Assembly (NCBI RefSeq): GCF_006494715.1
Contig: NZ_CP041151.1
Span: 744,001-808,000 of the forward strand
DNA length: 64,000 bases
Origin: Shewanella sp. SNU WT4
Lineage (GTDB): Bacteria > Pseudomonadota > Gammaproteobacteria > Enterobacterales > Shewanellaceae
Direction of reading: 5' to 3'
Part shown: positions 1-11,613 of the stretch, in pieces
Numbering within the stretch: position 1 is the first letter of the stretch
How the letters are laid out: each line of letters begins with the position of its first letter
Made by a program: the position numbers and the translations under genes
Notes under the pieces: generated by a model
Databases searched by the model: none
Told to the model about the DNA's origin: nothing
The model's input: the letters and a program-made list of their open reading frames with translations, nothing else

Positions 1-11
1 GCTATTTAGAT

Positions 12-31
12 TTAAGCTAGCGCGAGCTTAA
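12..31 (-). terminator. possible katG terminator
   Basis: A perfect inverted repeat, TTAAGCT then 6 nt then AGCTTAA, lies about 20 bp past the katG stop on the minus strand. The tract after it is only moderately T-rich, so termination is an inference. Confidence 0.4.
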
Positions 32-51
32 TGGCTTGGAGCGCAAGCTAA

Positions 52-2340
<2,289 letters not shown>

Positions 2341-2480
2341 TTACTCTGATGTTTTAGCAATCGTGGTAATCGGTTATTTAGGAGCAGTAGTTTTACCAGT
2401 GCAATATTAGTAGCTTAGCTAGAGAGCTTAAGCTTGCCGTGATGGATGCTGTTGCTGGTGGGAATTTAAGAGTTCTGCGA

Positions 2481-2515
2481 CAAAGCATAAGCCCAAGGTT
2501 TGGGCTTATGCTTTG
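2481..2515. repeat. perfect 16-bp palindrome (hairpin)
   Basis: The arms 2481-2496 and 2500-2515 are perfectly complementary (CAAAGCATAAGCCCAA and its reverse complement) with a 3-nt loop. There is no clear T-tract on either side. It lies upstream of katG and just before a LysR remnant. It could be a stranded terminator or a small repeat element. Confidence 0.6.
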
Positions 2516-2922
2516 GTTGTCTGGTTAAAGCTCGCTTAAATGCGCAAGTTAACTTTAGCGGGCCTGTCGATATCGCTGCGCTTAGCGAGCTTGGCTTAAT
2601 TAAGCACCCAGATGCTATGCAGTATTTATCGCTATTTTGTAGTCATTGCGGCAATGATGATTTGCTCAAGCTGCAATTAGATACATTGCCTGTAAGTGGC
2701 TACGTAAATCAATTGACGCAAATTTTAGCGCCTGTGTCATTAGGCTTAGGTTTTACGGTATTGCCTAAGAGTGCCGTTGATAATTTTGCCATTGCAACAA
2801 GCATACAATGTTATCAATCGCCCTTAAGCGTGAATGAAACCCTTTATGCCGTGCATAAACGCTATTGGCAACTGCCTGCGCGTTATCACGCCTATGCCGG
2901 TAGAGGCTTAGTCATAAGTTAG
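2491..2922 (+). pseudogene. LysR-family regulator, C-terminal remnant
   Basis: This open stretch of about 140 codons encodes only the end of a LysR-type effector-binding domain. The recognisable parts are GLGFTVLPKSAVDNF and a closing segment with ETLYAVHKRYW...LPARYH. The DNA-binding helix-turn-helix and most of the effector domain are missing. The frame is closed by a stop at 2488-2490, inside the palindrome. The only in-frame starts are poor (TTG at 2500), with no ribosome site. The family call rests on motif recognition. I take it as the remnant of a deleted regulator rather than a functional small protein. Confidence 0.7.
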
Positions 2923-2983
2923 GTGCAAGGCACAGCTTAATAGCAAGGGCGTTGGTATAGGTGTTCCGACAGGGTATCTACGC

Positions 2984-4510
2984 TTAGTACTGACTTAAGC
3001 TATGCATTAATCTATCCATGGCTCTGAAGCCTAAGGCTTGCGCCACATGGCGACGCTCGACTTTTTGGGAGTGCTGCAAATCTGCAATGGTGCGGCTTAC
3101 TTTCATGATGCGATGAAAGCTGCGTACCGATAGCCCAAGTTTTTCAATGCTGGTTTCTAAAAAGAAGCGATCGGACGCACTCAGTTGGCAGGCATTATCT
3201 AGTTGCTTGCCCGTAAGGTATTTATTCAGTTTTCCTTGGCGCTCAAACTGCACTTGCCTTGCGAGCAAGACTCGTTCGCGCACTTGCGCCGTGGTTTCCC
3301 CTTGTTGGCTGCTGGCCTGAGATAAGCTGCCCGTAGGCAGTTTGGGCACTTCAATACTTAAGTCAAACCTATCCAAAAACGGCCCAGACAGCTTACTTAA
3401 GTAGCGCAAAACTTGATCCGGCGTTGAGCGCCGCTGGCCTTCAATATCACCGCAAGGGCTTGGGTTCATGGCGGCAATTAATTGAAATTGGCAGGCAAAG
3501 GTGAGCTTAGCTTTGGCTCTGGAAATCACGACTTCACCGGTTTCTAGTGGCTCCCTTAGGGTATCTAGCACTTTTCTTGGAAATTCAGCCAATTCATCCA
3601 GAAACAAGACACCTTTATGGGCCAAAGATATTTCACCGGGCTGCGGCTGAGAGCCTCCGCCCACCAATGAAATAGCAGAGCTGGTGTGATGCGGATTCCG
3701 AAAGGGGCGCATGCATAATTGCGCTGGCGTTAAGTTAATGCCAGCGATGGAATACAGTGAGGCCACTTCTAAGGCTTCTTGGTAATTAAGCTGTGGCAAT
3801 AGCGGCAAAATACGATTGGCCAGCATGGTTTTGCCAGTCCCAGGAGGGCCGATAAGTAATAGATTGAAGTCTGATGAAGCCGCTATTTCAAGCGCTTGTT
3901 TAGCTTGATGCTGACCAATAATATCGCTTAAACATAAAGGGTTGTGGCTGGCAGGAGGTTCTTGCCAGTGAGCCGCGGTGGCATTATTGGCAAGCTCGAT
4001 GCGGCCATGCAAATAATCGGTCACTTGTTGTAAGTGACCTGCCATATAACAGGCGTGATGCCCCACCAACTCGGCATCGAAATGATTATCAATGGGAATA
4101 ATTAGCCGATGCTGAACATTTTTAGCGCCGACAATCGTTGGTAGTAAGCCTTTGCAGCCATTGATTTGACCTGATAATGACAACTCCCCGGCAAACTCAG
4201 TGTCTTTAAGGCTAGCTAAGGGTACTTGGCCTGAGGCGGCTAAAATCGCAATGGCTATGGGTAAGTCGTAGCGGCCGCCTTGTTTAGGAAGTTCTGCTGG
4301 CGCTAAATTAACTGTGATGCGGCGCATGGGGAATTCAAAACCAGAATTGATAATGGCGCTGCGCACTCGCTCTTTGGCTTCTTTAACGGATGTCTCTGGT
4401 AGGCCCACCAATGAAAAGCTCGGTAGACCGTTGCCAATATGCACTTCCACTTTTACCTGTGGCGCTTCTACTCCAAATTGGGCGCGGGTTAAGCTAGTAG
4501 CTAGCGACAT
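2984..4510 (-). CDS. comM: YifB/ComM family AAA+ ATPase (Mg-chelatase-like)
   Basis: 508 residues, normal for the ComM (YifB) family. In naturally transformable bacteria ComM is a hexameric helicase that promotes branch migration during integration of incoming DNA. The N-terminal domain (about 1-180) carries the typical start with VEVHIGNGLPSFSLVGLPE. The AAA+ core has Walker A GPPGTGKT (221-228) and Walker B VLFLDE (301-306), followed by a Mg-chelatase C-terminal domain. The ATG start overlaps the end of the upstream diguanylate cyclase gene by 10 bp, so the two are probably co-transcribed and translationally linked. Members outside competent species are also common, so the family name does not prove competence here. 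Confidence 0.93.
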   Translation of the reverse strand: MSLATSLTRAQFGVEAPQVKVEVHIGNGLPSFSLVGLPETSVKEAKERVRSAIINSGFEFPMRRITVNLAPAELPKQGGRYDLPIAIAILAASGQVPLASLKDTEFAGELSLSGQINGCKGLLPTIVGAKNVQHRLIIPIDNHFDAELVGHHACYMAGHLQQVTDYLHGRIELANNATAAHWQEPPASHNPLCLSDIIGQHQAKQALEIAASSDFNLLLIGPPGTGKTMLANRILPLLPQLNYQEALEVASLYSIAGINLTPAQLCMRPFRNPHHTSSAISLVGGGSQPQPGEISLAHKGVLFLDELAEFPRKVLDTLREPLETGEVVISRAKAKLTFACQFQLIAAMNPSPCGDIEGQRRSTPDQVLRYLSKLSGPFLDRFDLSIEVPKLPTGSLSQASSQQGETTAQVRERVLLARQVQFERQGKLNKYLTGKQLDNACQLSASDRFFLETSIEKLGLSVRSFHRIMKVSRTIADLQHSQKVERRHVAQALGFRAMDRLMHSLSQY

Positions 4511-5328
4511 GAAGTGTATTGATCCATGTCGAGGTGGGATTGATAGATTTGATAGTGGCTGTCATTGCGTTTGGCTTGATACATGGCGATATCGGCGTTA
4601 ATCATTAGACTAGTTTTATCATTACCATCTGTGGGGTACTGGGCGATACCTATGCTAACCCCAATGCTGAGAACTGCGCCTTCGTATTCAATGGGAGCCA
4701 TTAAGCTCTGCTGTATGGTTTGGGCAATACGTATGGCCATTTCACTGTCATAACCTGGCAATAATACCGATAACTCATCACCGCCTAAGCGCGCAGTAAT
4801 GGCATCTTCAGGCACTGCCCTTAGCAATCTTTCGGCGACCACTTGAAGCACATGGTCGCCATAGCTATGACCATAGTTATCGTTGATGAGTTTGAATTTA
4901 TTAAGATCTAACATCATGCAGCAAAAGTAGGGGGTTTGTGAGGCAAACATTTGTTCTAAATCAAGGTAAAACTGATGGCGATTAGCGAGCCCAGTTAGGC
5001 TATCGTGATGGGCCTGAAAATGGTTTTGTTGCAGAGTTTTCATTAAATCGCCTATGGTTTGACGACTCATGCAGGTAATGACAAACACAAACGCGCCGCC
5101 ACCACAAAAAATCGCTGCGACTACCAGCTCAAGCATGGAAACTTGATGATCAATCAGCATATAGATGAAGCCGATATAGCCGAAAATGAACATGGATATC
5201 ATAGCCACTAAGGCTAACCATCCCTTATGTTGATAGTCTGATAAATGGAGAATGGCATAGGCCGGCTTGATTGAGGCGATTAAGCCCAGTAAACCTAGCA
5301 AGACTAAGCTAACCGCAATTATTGTCAT
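4501..5328 (-). CDS. membrane diguanylate cyclase (GGDEF domain)
   Basis: 275 residues. About three hydrophobic segments fill the first 85 residues (for example IIAVSLVLLGLLGLIA and ALVAMISMFIFGYIGFIYML). A complete GGDEF domain follows, beginning near HDSLTGLANRHQF. The active-site loop reads RLGGDELSVLLPG, so the signature is GGDEL rather than GGDEF, a substitution often compatible with activity. No RxxD inhibitory site is present at the expected position before it. The likely product is cyclic di-GMP, made at the inner membrane. The ATG at 5326-5328 is preferred to the GTG three codons upstream. The stop codon lies inside the start region of comM (10-bp overlap). Confidence 0.88.
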   Translation of the reverse strand: MTIIAVSLVLLGLLGLIASIKPAYAILHLSDYQHKGWLALVAMISMFIFGYIGFIYMLIDHQVSMLELVVAAIFCGGGAFVFVITCMSRQTIGDLMKTLQQNHFQAHHDSLTGLANRHQFYLDLEQMFASQTPYFCCMMLDLNKFKLINDNYGHSYGDHVLQVVAERLLRAVPEDAITARLGGDELSVLLPGYDSEMAIRIAQTIQQSLMAPIEYEGAVLSIGVSIGIAQYPTDGNDKTSLMINADIAMYQAKRNDSHYQIYQSHLDMDQYTSCR

Positions 5329-5494
5329 GTAAATCACCGTGATTAACGTGATTTAAGTATAGTCAATCGCCTAAAAATGCTATTTTTACATTGTTTGTTA
5401 ACTAGACAGTAGCGACCACTGGCCGTTAAGCATATATTTAGCAGTTGTTTGTCTACGCTGTGCGCGTCAATTCCTTTTTGTTCCGGGTGTATCC

Positions 5495-6838
5495 ATGAGC
5501 TTGTTCGAGAATTTGTTAATCATATTCCTTTTGATCAGTATTAGTAGTTTCTTTTCTATGTCTGAAATTGCCTTAGCGGGCTCGCGTAAAATGCGTCTGC
5601 GGCAACTATTTGATGAGGGAGACTTAAGAGCGGGTCGAGTATTACAACTGCAAGCTCAGCCAGGAAACTTCTTTACTGCGGTGCAAATTGGCTTAAATGC
5701 CGTGGCTATCTTAGGCGGTATTGTCGGTGAATCTGCATTTACGCCATATTTTACACTGATGTTAACTCCATTATTGCCGGAACCTTATCTTGGGCAAATC
5801 AGTTTTGTCCTGTCATTTGTGATGGTTACTAGCTTATTTATTTTAATTGCCGACCTTATGCCTAAGCGCGTAGCCATGGCTATGCCTGAACAAATCGCCA
5901 TGGCATTAGTTGGCGCTATGTCTTTTTGTATTGTGCTATTAAAGCCTTTAGTCTGGATGTTTAATGGTATATCCAACACTGTCTTTAAATTGCTGGGTAT
6001 CTCTATGGCGCGTAATGACGCCATTACTGAAGATGATATTTACGCTGTAATGGCGGCGGGTACTGAGGCGGGCGTGCTGCAAAAAGATGAGCAGCAACTC
6101 ATGGAAAACGTGTTTGAAATGCAAAGCGTACCCGTCACAGCAGCCATGACAGTGCGTGAAAGCTTAATTTTCTTCCTGCAGCAAGACACAGAAGAAGATA
6201 TGAAGCGCAAGATTGCGCAAGACCCACATAACAAGTTCTTAGTGTGTGATGGGCAGCTAGATCAAATTAAAGGCTTTGTGGATGCTAAAGAATTGCTGAT
6301 GCGCGTGATCAATGGCGAAGTCATTGACTTGAAAAAGGGCGATTTACTGCATCCAGTATTAATAGTGCCTGATACCCTTAATTTATCTGAGGCGATGGAA
6401 TACTTTAAAAATAATCGCGCAGATTTTGCGGTTGTGATGAATGAATATGCCTTGGTCGTTGGGGTAGTGACCACCAACGATTTACAAAGTGCTGTGATGG
6501 GTTCATGGAACTTAGCGGAAGGCGAAGAGCAAATTGTGGCGCGCGATCTTAACTCTTGGTTGGTGGATGGTTTAACGCCGATTACTGATGTGATGCGCTC
6601 ATTTGGTATTGAAGAATTTCCTCAGAGCCAAAACTATGAAACTATCGCCGGTTTTATTATGTATATGCTGCGCAAAATACCTAAGCGCACCGATTATGTG
6701 GTGCACAGTGGTTTTAAATTTGAAGTGGTAGATATCGACTCTTACCGAGTAGATCAATTACTGGTTACTCGCATTGAGCCTGAAAAATCACCTGCTGAAA
6801 GCGCTTTGGCGTTAGCTAACGCAGATATCAAGGCATAA
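5495..6838 (+). CDS. paeA: CNNM/CorC-type transporter, YtfL (PaeA) family
   Basis: 447 residues, the same length as E. coli YtfL/PaeA, a cadaverine and putrescine exporter. From memory the two match closely along their length. The DUF21 membrane domain (about 1-190) contains SFFSMSEIALAGSRK and QIGLNAVAILGGIVGE. Two CBS domains follow (ADFAVVMNEYALVVGVVT belongs to the second). A CorC/HlyC C-terminal domain ends the protein, including the block FPQSQNYETIAGFIMYMLRK and a final VDIDSYRVDQLLVTRIEP. Older annotations call such proteins hemolysins. The gene faces away from the cyclase gene across a 166-bp gap and converges on ilvY with only 19 bp between stops. Confidence 0.88.
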   Translation: MSLFENLLIIFLLISISSFFSMSEIALAGSRKMRLRQLFDEGDLRAGRVLQLQAQPGNFFTAVQIGLNAVAILGGIVGESAFTPYFTLMLTPLLPEPYLGQISFVLSFVMVTSLFILIADLMPKRVAMAMPEQIAMALVGAMSFCIVLLKPLVWMFNGISNTVFKLLGISMARNDAITEDDIYAVMAAGTEAGVLQKDEQQLMENVFEMQSVPVTAAMTVRESLIFFLQQDTEEDMKRKIAQDPHNKFLVCDGQLDQIKGFVDAKELLMRVINGEVIDLKKGDLLHPVLIVPDTLNLSEAMEYFKNNRADFAVVMNEYALVVGVVTTNDLQSAVMGSWNLAEGEEQIVARDLNSWLVDGLTPITDVMRSFGIEEFPQSQNYETIAGFIMYMLRKIPKRTDYVVHSGFKFEVVDIDSYRVDQLLVTRIEPEKSPAESALALANADIKA

Positions 6839-6857
6839 AGTTTTACCAGTTAACATG

Positions 6858-7733
6858 CTAGTGCTGAGGCAGGGTTCGTAAAAATGCCTCGAGCAAAGGG
6901 TCCTGCCGCATAGTGCGGCGGGATATGCAGCCGAGTTTTAGCGGCAACACTTGCGCTAGCGGCAACGCCTGCAACCTATCCCGCACAGGACTGTGCTGTA
7001 TGACCACCTCAGGTAAAATACTTATTCCACACCCAAGCGCCACCATAGAAGCCATGGCTTCATGGCCAGAAACCTGCGCATAAATCCGCATACTTATACC
7101 TAATTGCTTATATAAAGCTTCGGCACTATCTCGGCTTGGCCCGCGCTCAGGCAAGATTAAGGGCTTATTGAGCCAATCATTGATCGTTAAATCATCACGC
7201 CATTCGCTCTTAGGTACGACTAAGCACATAGGAATGGAATCTATCTCTAAAAAATCCAGACTCGTTGCCAATAGGGCAGGTTTAGCGGCGATAGCAATAT
7301 CGGCCAAGTTTTGCTGTACCTGCTCGGGGGCGTTGGCGGCATCACCTGTGGTGAGATTGATTTCAACCAGTGGCTGCTGACGCCTAAAAGTATCAAGCAA
7401 AGATGGTAAGTGGCTGTAAGCCGCCGTTACTGAGCAGTACAGCCTAAGTTGACCAATCAATTCAGTGCTGAGGGTGAGTTGCTGTTGCAGCAATTGCCAA
7501 TGGTTAACTGTTTCTTGAGCAAAAGTGCGAAATGCCATTCCCGCTTGGGTTAAGCGTACTTGGCGGTTATCCCGTTCAAATAATTGACTTCCAGCTAACT
7601 GCTCTAAGCGCTGTAATTGGCGGCTTAAGGTCGATGGACTGACATGCATCCGCTGCGCCGTATGACCAAAATGCAGGCTGTCACATAAGTGCAAATAGAT
7701 TTTAAGGCTGCGGATATCCAAGGTGAACTCCAT
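6858..7733 (-). CDS. ilvY: LysR-type activator IlvY
   Basis: 291 residues with an N-terminal LysR helix-turn-helix (LHFGHTAQRMHVSPSTLSRQ) and a C-terminal effector-binding domain. Identity as IlvY follows from the sequence (LKIYLHLCDSLHFGHTA is typical) and from its divergent position next to ilvC. In E. coli IlvY activates ilvC in response to acetolactate or acetohydroxybutyrate and represses itself. The ATG at 7731-7733 is the only suitable start. A LysR-like operator starts 1 bp upstream of the start codon, which fits autoregulation. Confidence 0.93.
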   Translation of the reverse strand: MEFTLDIRSLKIYLHLCDSLHFGHTAQRMHVSPSTLSRQLQRLEQLAGSQLFERDNRQVRLTQAGMAFRTFAQETVNHWQLLQQQLTLSTELIGQLRLYCSVTAAYSHLPSLLDTFRRQQPLVEINLTTGDAANAPEQVQQNLADIAIAAKPALLATSLDFLEIDSIPMCLVVPKSEWRDDLTINDWLNKPLILPERGPSRDSAEALYKQLGISMRIYAQVSGHEAMASMVALGCGISILPEVVIQHSPVRDRLQALPLAQVLPLKLGCISRRTMRQDPLLEAFLRTLPQH

Positions 7734-7845
7734 GTTGCAAATTATGCAATGCTGTGTAGCGAATATATCATTTTAAGCAATGAAAGATAGGCGATATAGT
7801 GAATTCAGAGCATTCATTTTCAATATTCAGTGGCAGGGATTAGTA
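7734..7845. promoter_or_regulatory. ilvY-ilvC divergent control region with IlvY operator
   Basis: The 112-bp gap between the divergent starts contains TTGCAAATTATGCAA at 7735-7749, an inverted repeat (TTGCA-N5-TGCAA) matching the LysR T-N11-A pattern and resembling the E. coli IlvY operators. No second operator copy of equal quality was recognised. The ribosome site for ilvC (GGCAGGGA) lies near 7832-7839. Confidence 0.65.
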
Positions 7846-9324
7846 ATGACAAATTATTTCAACTCGTTGAGTTTACGAGAGCAATTGGCTCAGTTAGGTC
7901 AGTGTCGATTCATGCAAGCAAGCGAATTTAGCAATGGCTGCGCAGCTATTCGCGATTGGAATATTGTTATTTTGGGTTGTGGCGCACAGGGGTTAAATCA
8001 AGGCCTTAATATGCGTGATTCAGGCTTAAATATTTCTTACGCCTTGCGCCAACAGGCCATTGATGAGCAGCGTGATTCCTTTAAGCGGGCGACCGCTAAT
8101 GGCTTTAAGGTTGGCAGCTTTGAAGCGCTGATCCCAGAGGCGGATTTAGTCTTAAACCTGACCCCAGATAAGCAACATAGTGCCGTCGTCAATGCGGTTA
8201 TGCCGCTAATGAAGCAAGGCGCCACCTTATCTTATTCCCATGGCTTTAATATTGTGGAAGAAGGCATGCAAGTGCGCCCAGATATTACAGTGATCATGGT
8301 GGCGCCTAAGTGTCCAGGCACTGAGGTGCGCGAAGAATACAAGCGCGGCTTTGGAGTGCCAACACTGATTGCTGTGCATCCTGACAATGATCCTAAAGGC
8401 CAAGGATTTGAGGTTGCTAAGGCTTATGCCAGTGCTACCGGCGGCGATCGCGCTGGCGTCTTGCATTCATCCTTTATTGCCGAAGTAAAGTCTGACCTGA
8501 TGGGCGAGCAAACTATCCTGTGCGGCATGCTGCAGACCAGTGCGATTCTAGGTTATGACAAAATGGTGGCCGATGGCTTAGAGCCAGGTTATGCCGCCAA
8601 ACTTATCCAACAAGGTTTAGAAACCATTACAGAAGCGCTCAAGCATGGCGGCATCACTCATATGATGGATAGGCTGTCTAATCCTGCCAAACTAGCAGCT
8701 TTCAAAATGGCCGAGGAATTAAAACAGCAGCTTAAACCCTTATTTGAAAAGCATATGGATGACATTATCAGTGGTCAGTTCTCAAGTACTATGATGACTG
8801 ATTGGGCCAATGATGATGCTAATTTGCTGCACTGGCGCGCTCAAACAAATGACACAGGTTTTGAACAGGCGCCACAAAGTAGTGAAGTGCTCGAAGAGCA
8901 AGCCTATTTTGATAAAGGCATCTTCTTAGTGGCTATGATCAAAGCTGGGGTTGAGTTGGCCTTCGATACTATGGTGGCCGCCGGCATTATTGAAGAATCT
9001 GCCTATTATGAGTCGCTGCACGAAACGCCTTTGATTGCCAACACCATAGCCCGTAAACGTTTATACGAAATGAACGTGGTGATTTCTGATACCGCTGAAT
9101 ATGGCTGTTATTTATTTAATCACGCCGCGGTGCCGTTACTGCGTGATTATGTGATGACCATGTCACCTCAGTATTTAGGTGCTGGCCTTAAGTTTGATGA
9201 TAATCAAGTCGACAACCAAGAACTTATTGCTGTTAATCAAGCGATTCGCTCAACTCAGGTAGAGCAAGTGGGCGCTAAGCTGCGCGGTTATATGAAAGCG
9301 ATGAAGCGCATTAATGTAAATTGA
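7846..9324 (+). CDS. ilvC: ketol-acid reductoisomerase (class II)
   Basis: 492 residues, the long class II form (E. coli is 491). It converts 2-acetolactate and 2-aceto-2-hydroxybutyrate to the dihydroxy acids of valine, leucine and isoleucine synthesis, using NADPH and magnesium. The Rossmann nucleotide motif is [12 protein letters not shown] near residues 47-58, and the class II protein has two knotted C-terminal domains. The start [14 protein letters not shown] matches the family and has a purine-rich ribosome site. An in-frame extension to 7780 would add 22 non-homologous residues and cross the control region. It is transcribed divergently from ilvY, which is expected to activate it. Confidence 0.97.
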   Translation: MTNYFNSLSLREQLAQLGQCRFMQASEFSNGCAAIRDWNIVILGCGAQGLNQGLNMRDSGLNISYALRQQAIDEQRDSFKRATANGFKVGSFEALIPEADLVLNLTPDKQHSAVVNAVMPLMKQGATLSYSHGFNIVEEGMQVRPDITVIMVAPKCPGTEVREEYKRGFGVPTLIAVHPDNDPKGQGFEVAKAYASATGGDRAGVLHSSFIAEVKSDLMGEQTILCGMLQTSAILGYDKMVADGLEPGYAAKLIQQGLETITEALKHGGITHMMDRLSNPAKLAAFKMAEELKQQLKPLFEKHMDDIISGQFSSTMMTDWANDDANLLHWRAQTNDTGFEQAPQSSEVLEEQAYFDKGIFLVAMIKAGVELAFDTMVAAGIIEESAYYESLHETPLIANTIARKRLYEMNVVISDTAEYGCYLFNHAAVPLLRDYVMTMSPQYLGAGLKFDDNQVDNQELIAVNQAIRSTQVEQVGAKLRGYMKAMKRINVN

Positions 9325-9457
9325 GAATGTAACATTGCTTTAGATAGCAGGCTTACTTGAGGAAATTTCAGTTGGGCTTGAAAGTTAATTGTGCTAAACA
9401 TGTATAGATAGATGTAAATACTAAGTATTAGCACCACAGATAGGAATTCAGTGTTAA

Positions 9458-9595
9458 ATGACTAATCAAGCCCAAATCATGCAGTTGCTATCAGCAAATA
9501 AGCTCAGCCTTGTTGGCGGCTTAGCTGTGCTCCTGTCTGTGATTATTAGCATAGTGATTATTATCTCACCCCGGGGGCGGCCGAAGGTGCAGTGA
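9458..9595 (+). CDS. ilvL: ilv leader peptide IlvL (attenuation)
   Basis: 45 codons starting ATG ACT AAT, unusually rich in the regulatory amino acids. The stretch LAVLLSVIISIVIIIS holds most of its Ile, Val and Leu codons. It ends RGRPKVQ, 22 bp before the terminator hairpin. E. coli IlvL has a comparable run followed by a Pro/Gly-rich tail. Ribosome stalling at these codons when charged tRNA is short would free the antiterminator. It is too short for routine gene calling. Confidence 0.88.
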   Translation: MTNQAQIMQLLSANKLSLVGGLAVLLSVIISIVIIISPRGRPKVQ

Positions 9596-9653
9596 CCACA
9601 CTGAAAGCAGTAACGTCAACCCCCCGCTCCCACAGGACCGGGGGGTTTTGTTT
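9578..9653 (+). promoter_or_regulatory. ilvGMDA attenuator and terminator
   Basis: The terminator hairpin has arms AACCCCCC (9618-9625) and GGGGGGTT (9640-9647), an added G-C pair and the tail TTTTGTTTT. A C/G-rich segment inside the end of the leader gene (CCCCGGGGGCGG, about 9579-9590) can pair with parts of the hairpin and is the probable alternative-structure partner. The layout is classical ilv attenuation. A fold calculation was not possible. Confidence 0.85.
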
Positions 9654-9673
9654 TATCAGGCAGAGGTAAACCA

Positions 9674-11359
9674 ATGGAACATGAGCACGAAATCAATGGC
9701 GCGCAAGCGGTGATACGAGCGCTAATCGCCCATGGCGTAACCCAAGTATTTGGTTACCCAGGCGGTGCTATCATGCCCATTTATGATGCCTTACATGGCA
9801 GCGAGCTTGAGCATATCTTAGGGCGACACGAACAAGGGGCGGCATTTGCGGCGCTCGGTTATGCCAGAGCAAGTGGCAAAACTGGGGTGTGCTTTGCAAC
9901 TTCTGGCCCTGGAGCTACCAATCTAGTGACTGTACTAGCCGATGCCTTGTTAGATTCTGTGCCACTGGTCGCTATCACAGGCCAAGTGCCACAAAGCCTG
10001 ATAGGAACTGATGCTTTTCAAGAAGTGGATGTATTAGGTTTATCCCTTGCGTGCACTAAACACAGTGTCATGGTGCGCCATGTCGATGAACTTTTGCCTG
10101 CGCTTTATCAAGCCTTTGAGCTTGCCGCCAGTGGTCGCCCTGGCCCAGTGCTGGTGGACATTCCTAAAGACATTCAATTAGCCGCCCTTAAATATCGCGC
10201 TCCCTTAATGGCGGTTGAAGAGCTGCCAACTCTTAACCCTAATGAGCTCGCATCTGCAAAGCAGTTATTGCAATCATCACTGCGCCCCATAGTTTATGCG
10301 GGCGGCGGTGTAGGTATGGCTGGCGCGGTTGGCGCGCTGCAACAATTTCTTCAGCAAACGGGCATGCCATCGGTGGCCACCCTTAAGGGGCTTGGCTGCA
10401 TTGATGCCCGTAATCCGCATTATTTGGGCATGCTCGGCATGCACGGTTTAAAAGCTGCCAATCTGGCTGTGCAAGAATGCGATTTACTGCTGGTGGTCGG
10501 CGCGCGATTTGATGATCGCGTGACGGGTAAATTAGCGCAATTTGCGCCGCTGGCTAAAGTGATTCATCTGGATATTGATCCCGCCGAATGCGGTAAGTTA
10601 CGCCAGTCTGAGTTCTCTTTTTGTGGCGATCTCACCCTTGCCCTTAATCAATTAAGTTGCACGTTATCTATTGATGCTTGGTTAACGCGAGTGACTGAGC
10701 TAAATCAGCAATATCAATGGGATTATAACCATCCTGGTGAGCTAATTTATGCGCCTAAGTTACTGCGCACCTTAGCGAATCAATTGCCTGACAACAATGT
10801 GGTTAGCTGCGATGTTGGTCAGCATCAAATGTGGGTCGCGCAGCATATGTGGTTTCGCCGCCCTGAAGATCATTTATCCAGCGCCGGCTTAGGCACTATG
10901 GGCTTTGGTTTACCAGCCGCCATAGGCGCGCAGTTTGCAAGGCCAAAAGCGACCGTAGTGGCTGTGTGTGGTGATGGCTCCATCATGATGAATATTCAAG
11001 AGCTTGCCACCATTAATCGCTATCAGCTTGGGGTCAAGATAGTCGTCATAGATAACAGTAAGCTTGGCATGGTGAAGCAGTGGCAAGAATTGTTCTTTAA
11101 TGGCCGCTTATCTGAAACCGACCTTTCGGATAATCCTGATTTTGTGGCGCTCGCCGCCGTCTTTAATATCGCTGGCCGCTGCATTAGCCGCGCCGATGAA
11201 GTGGAGCAAGGCCTTGGGCAAATGCTCGCTCATGCAGGGCCATTTTTACTCCATGTCAAAATCGATTCAGCATTTAATGTGTGGCCTTTAGTGCCGCCTG
11301 GGGCTGCGAATCATCAAATGTTAGATCAATCACACGCTGTTAAAGGGGAAGCACTATGA
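9674..11359 (+). CDS. ilvG: acetolactate synthase II, large subunit
   Basis: 561 residues. A ThDP-dependent enzyme that condenses pyruvate with pyruvate or 2-oxobutyrate, the first common step to the branched-chain amino acids. The catalytic Glu53 lies in GRHEQGAAF. The ThDP/Mg motif is [18 protein letters not shown] in the last third. Domain order is ThDP-pyrimidine, central, ThDP-pyrophosphate. The gene is intact, unlike the frameshifted ilvG of E. coli K-12. The ATG at 9674 follows an AGAGG ribosome site and comes 21 bp after the attenuator tail. Its stop overlaps the ilvM start (ATGA), so the two subunits are translationally coupled. Confidence 0.97.
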   Translation: MEHEHEINGAQAVIRALIAHGVTQVFGYPGGAIMPIYDALHGSELEHILGRHEQGAAFAALGYARASGKTGVCFATSGPGATNLVTVLADALLDSVPLVAITGQVPQSLIGTDAFQEVDVLGLSLACTKHSVMVRHVDELLPALYQAFELAASGRPGPVLVDIPKDIQLAALKYRAPLMAVEELPTLNPNELASAKQLLQSSLRPIVYAGGGVGMAGAVGALQQFLQQTGMPSVATLKGLGCIDARNPHYLGMLGMHGLKAANLAVQECDLLLVVGARFDDRVTGKLAQFAPLAKVIHLDIDPAECGKLRQSEFSFCGDLTLALNQLSCTLSIDAWLTRVTELNQQYQWDYNHPGELIYAPKLLRTLANQLPDNNVVSCDVGQHQMWVAQHMWFRRPEDHLSSAGLGTMGFGLPAAIGAQFARPKATVVAVCGDGSIMMNIQELATINRYQLGVKIVVIDNSKLGMVKQWQELFFNGRLSETDLSDNPDFVALAAVFNIAGRCISRADEVEQGLGQMLAHAGPFLLHVKIDSAFNVWPLVPPGAANHQMLDQSHAVKGEAL

Positions 11360-11604
11360 TCCATCACATCAATTTAGTGACTCGTAATCGCCCAGAAGTC
11401 GTAGAGCGAGTATTACGGGTAGTGCGCCACCGCGGCTTTACCTTAACGGCTATGGCCATGAGTTGTCATGGCGGACTTAATACCCTTGAAATACATGTAG
11501 AAGCTGAACGCGCAATTGAATTATTGACCCGGCAGTTAACTAAATTATTAGATGTCACTGAATGTCAGGTGATCACAGCATTGGCGCAGCAAGCCAGAGG
11601 ATAA
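11356..11604 (+). CDS. ilvM: acetolactate synthase II, small regulatory subunit
   Basis: 82 residues, a single ACT domain ([23 protein letters not shown]), the size expected for IlvM (E. coli 87). It pairs with the IlvG catalytic subunit. The start codon overlaps the ilvG stop as ATGA, a common arrangement for enzyme subunits made in equal amounts. The gene ends 9 bp before ilvD. No ilvE lies after it, unlike the E. coli order. Confidence 0.94.
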   Translation: MIHHINLVTRNRPEVVERVLRVVRHRGFTLTAMAMSCHGGLNTLEIHVEAERAIELLTRQLTKLLDVTECQVITALAQQARG

Positions 11605-11613
11605 GGACATAGT

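Noticed and set aside
7780..7845. Longer IlvC start adding 22 residues
   Set aside because: The extension is not family-like and overlaps the ilvY-ilvC control region; the internal ATG gives the normal length.
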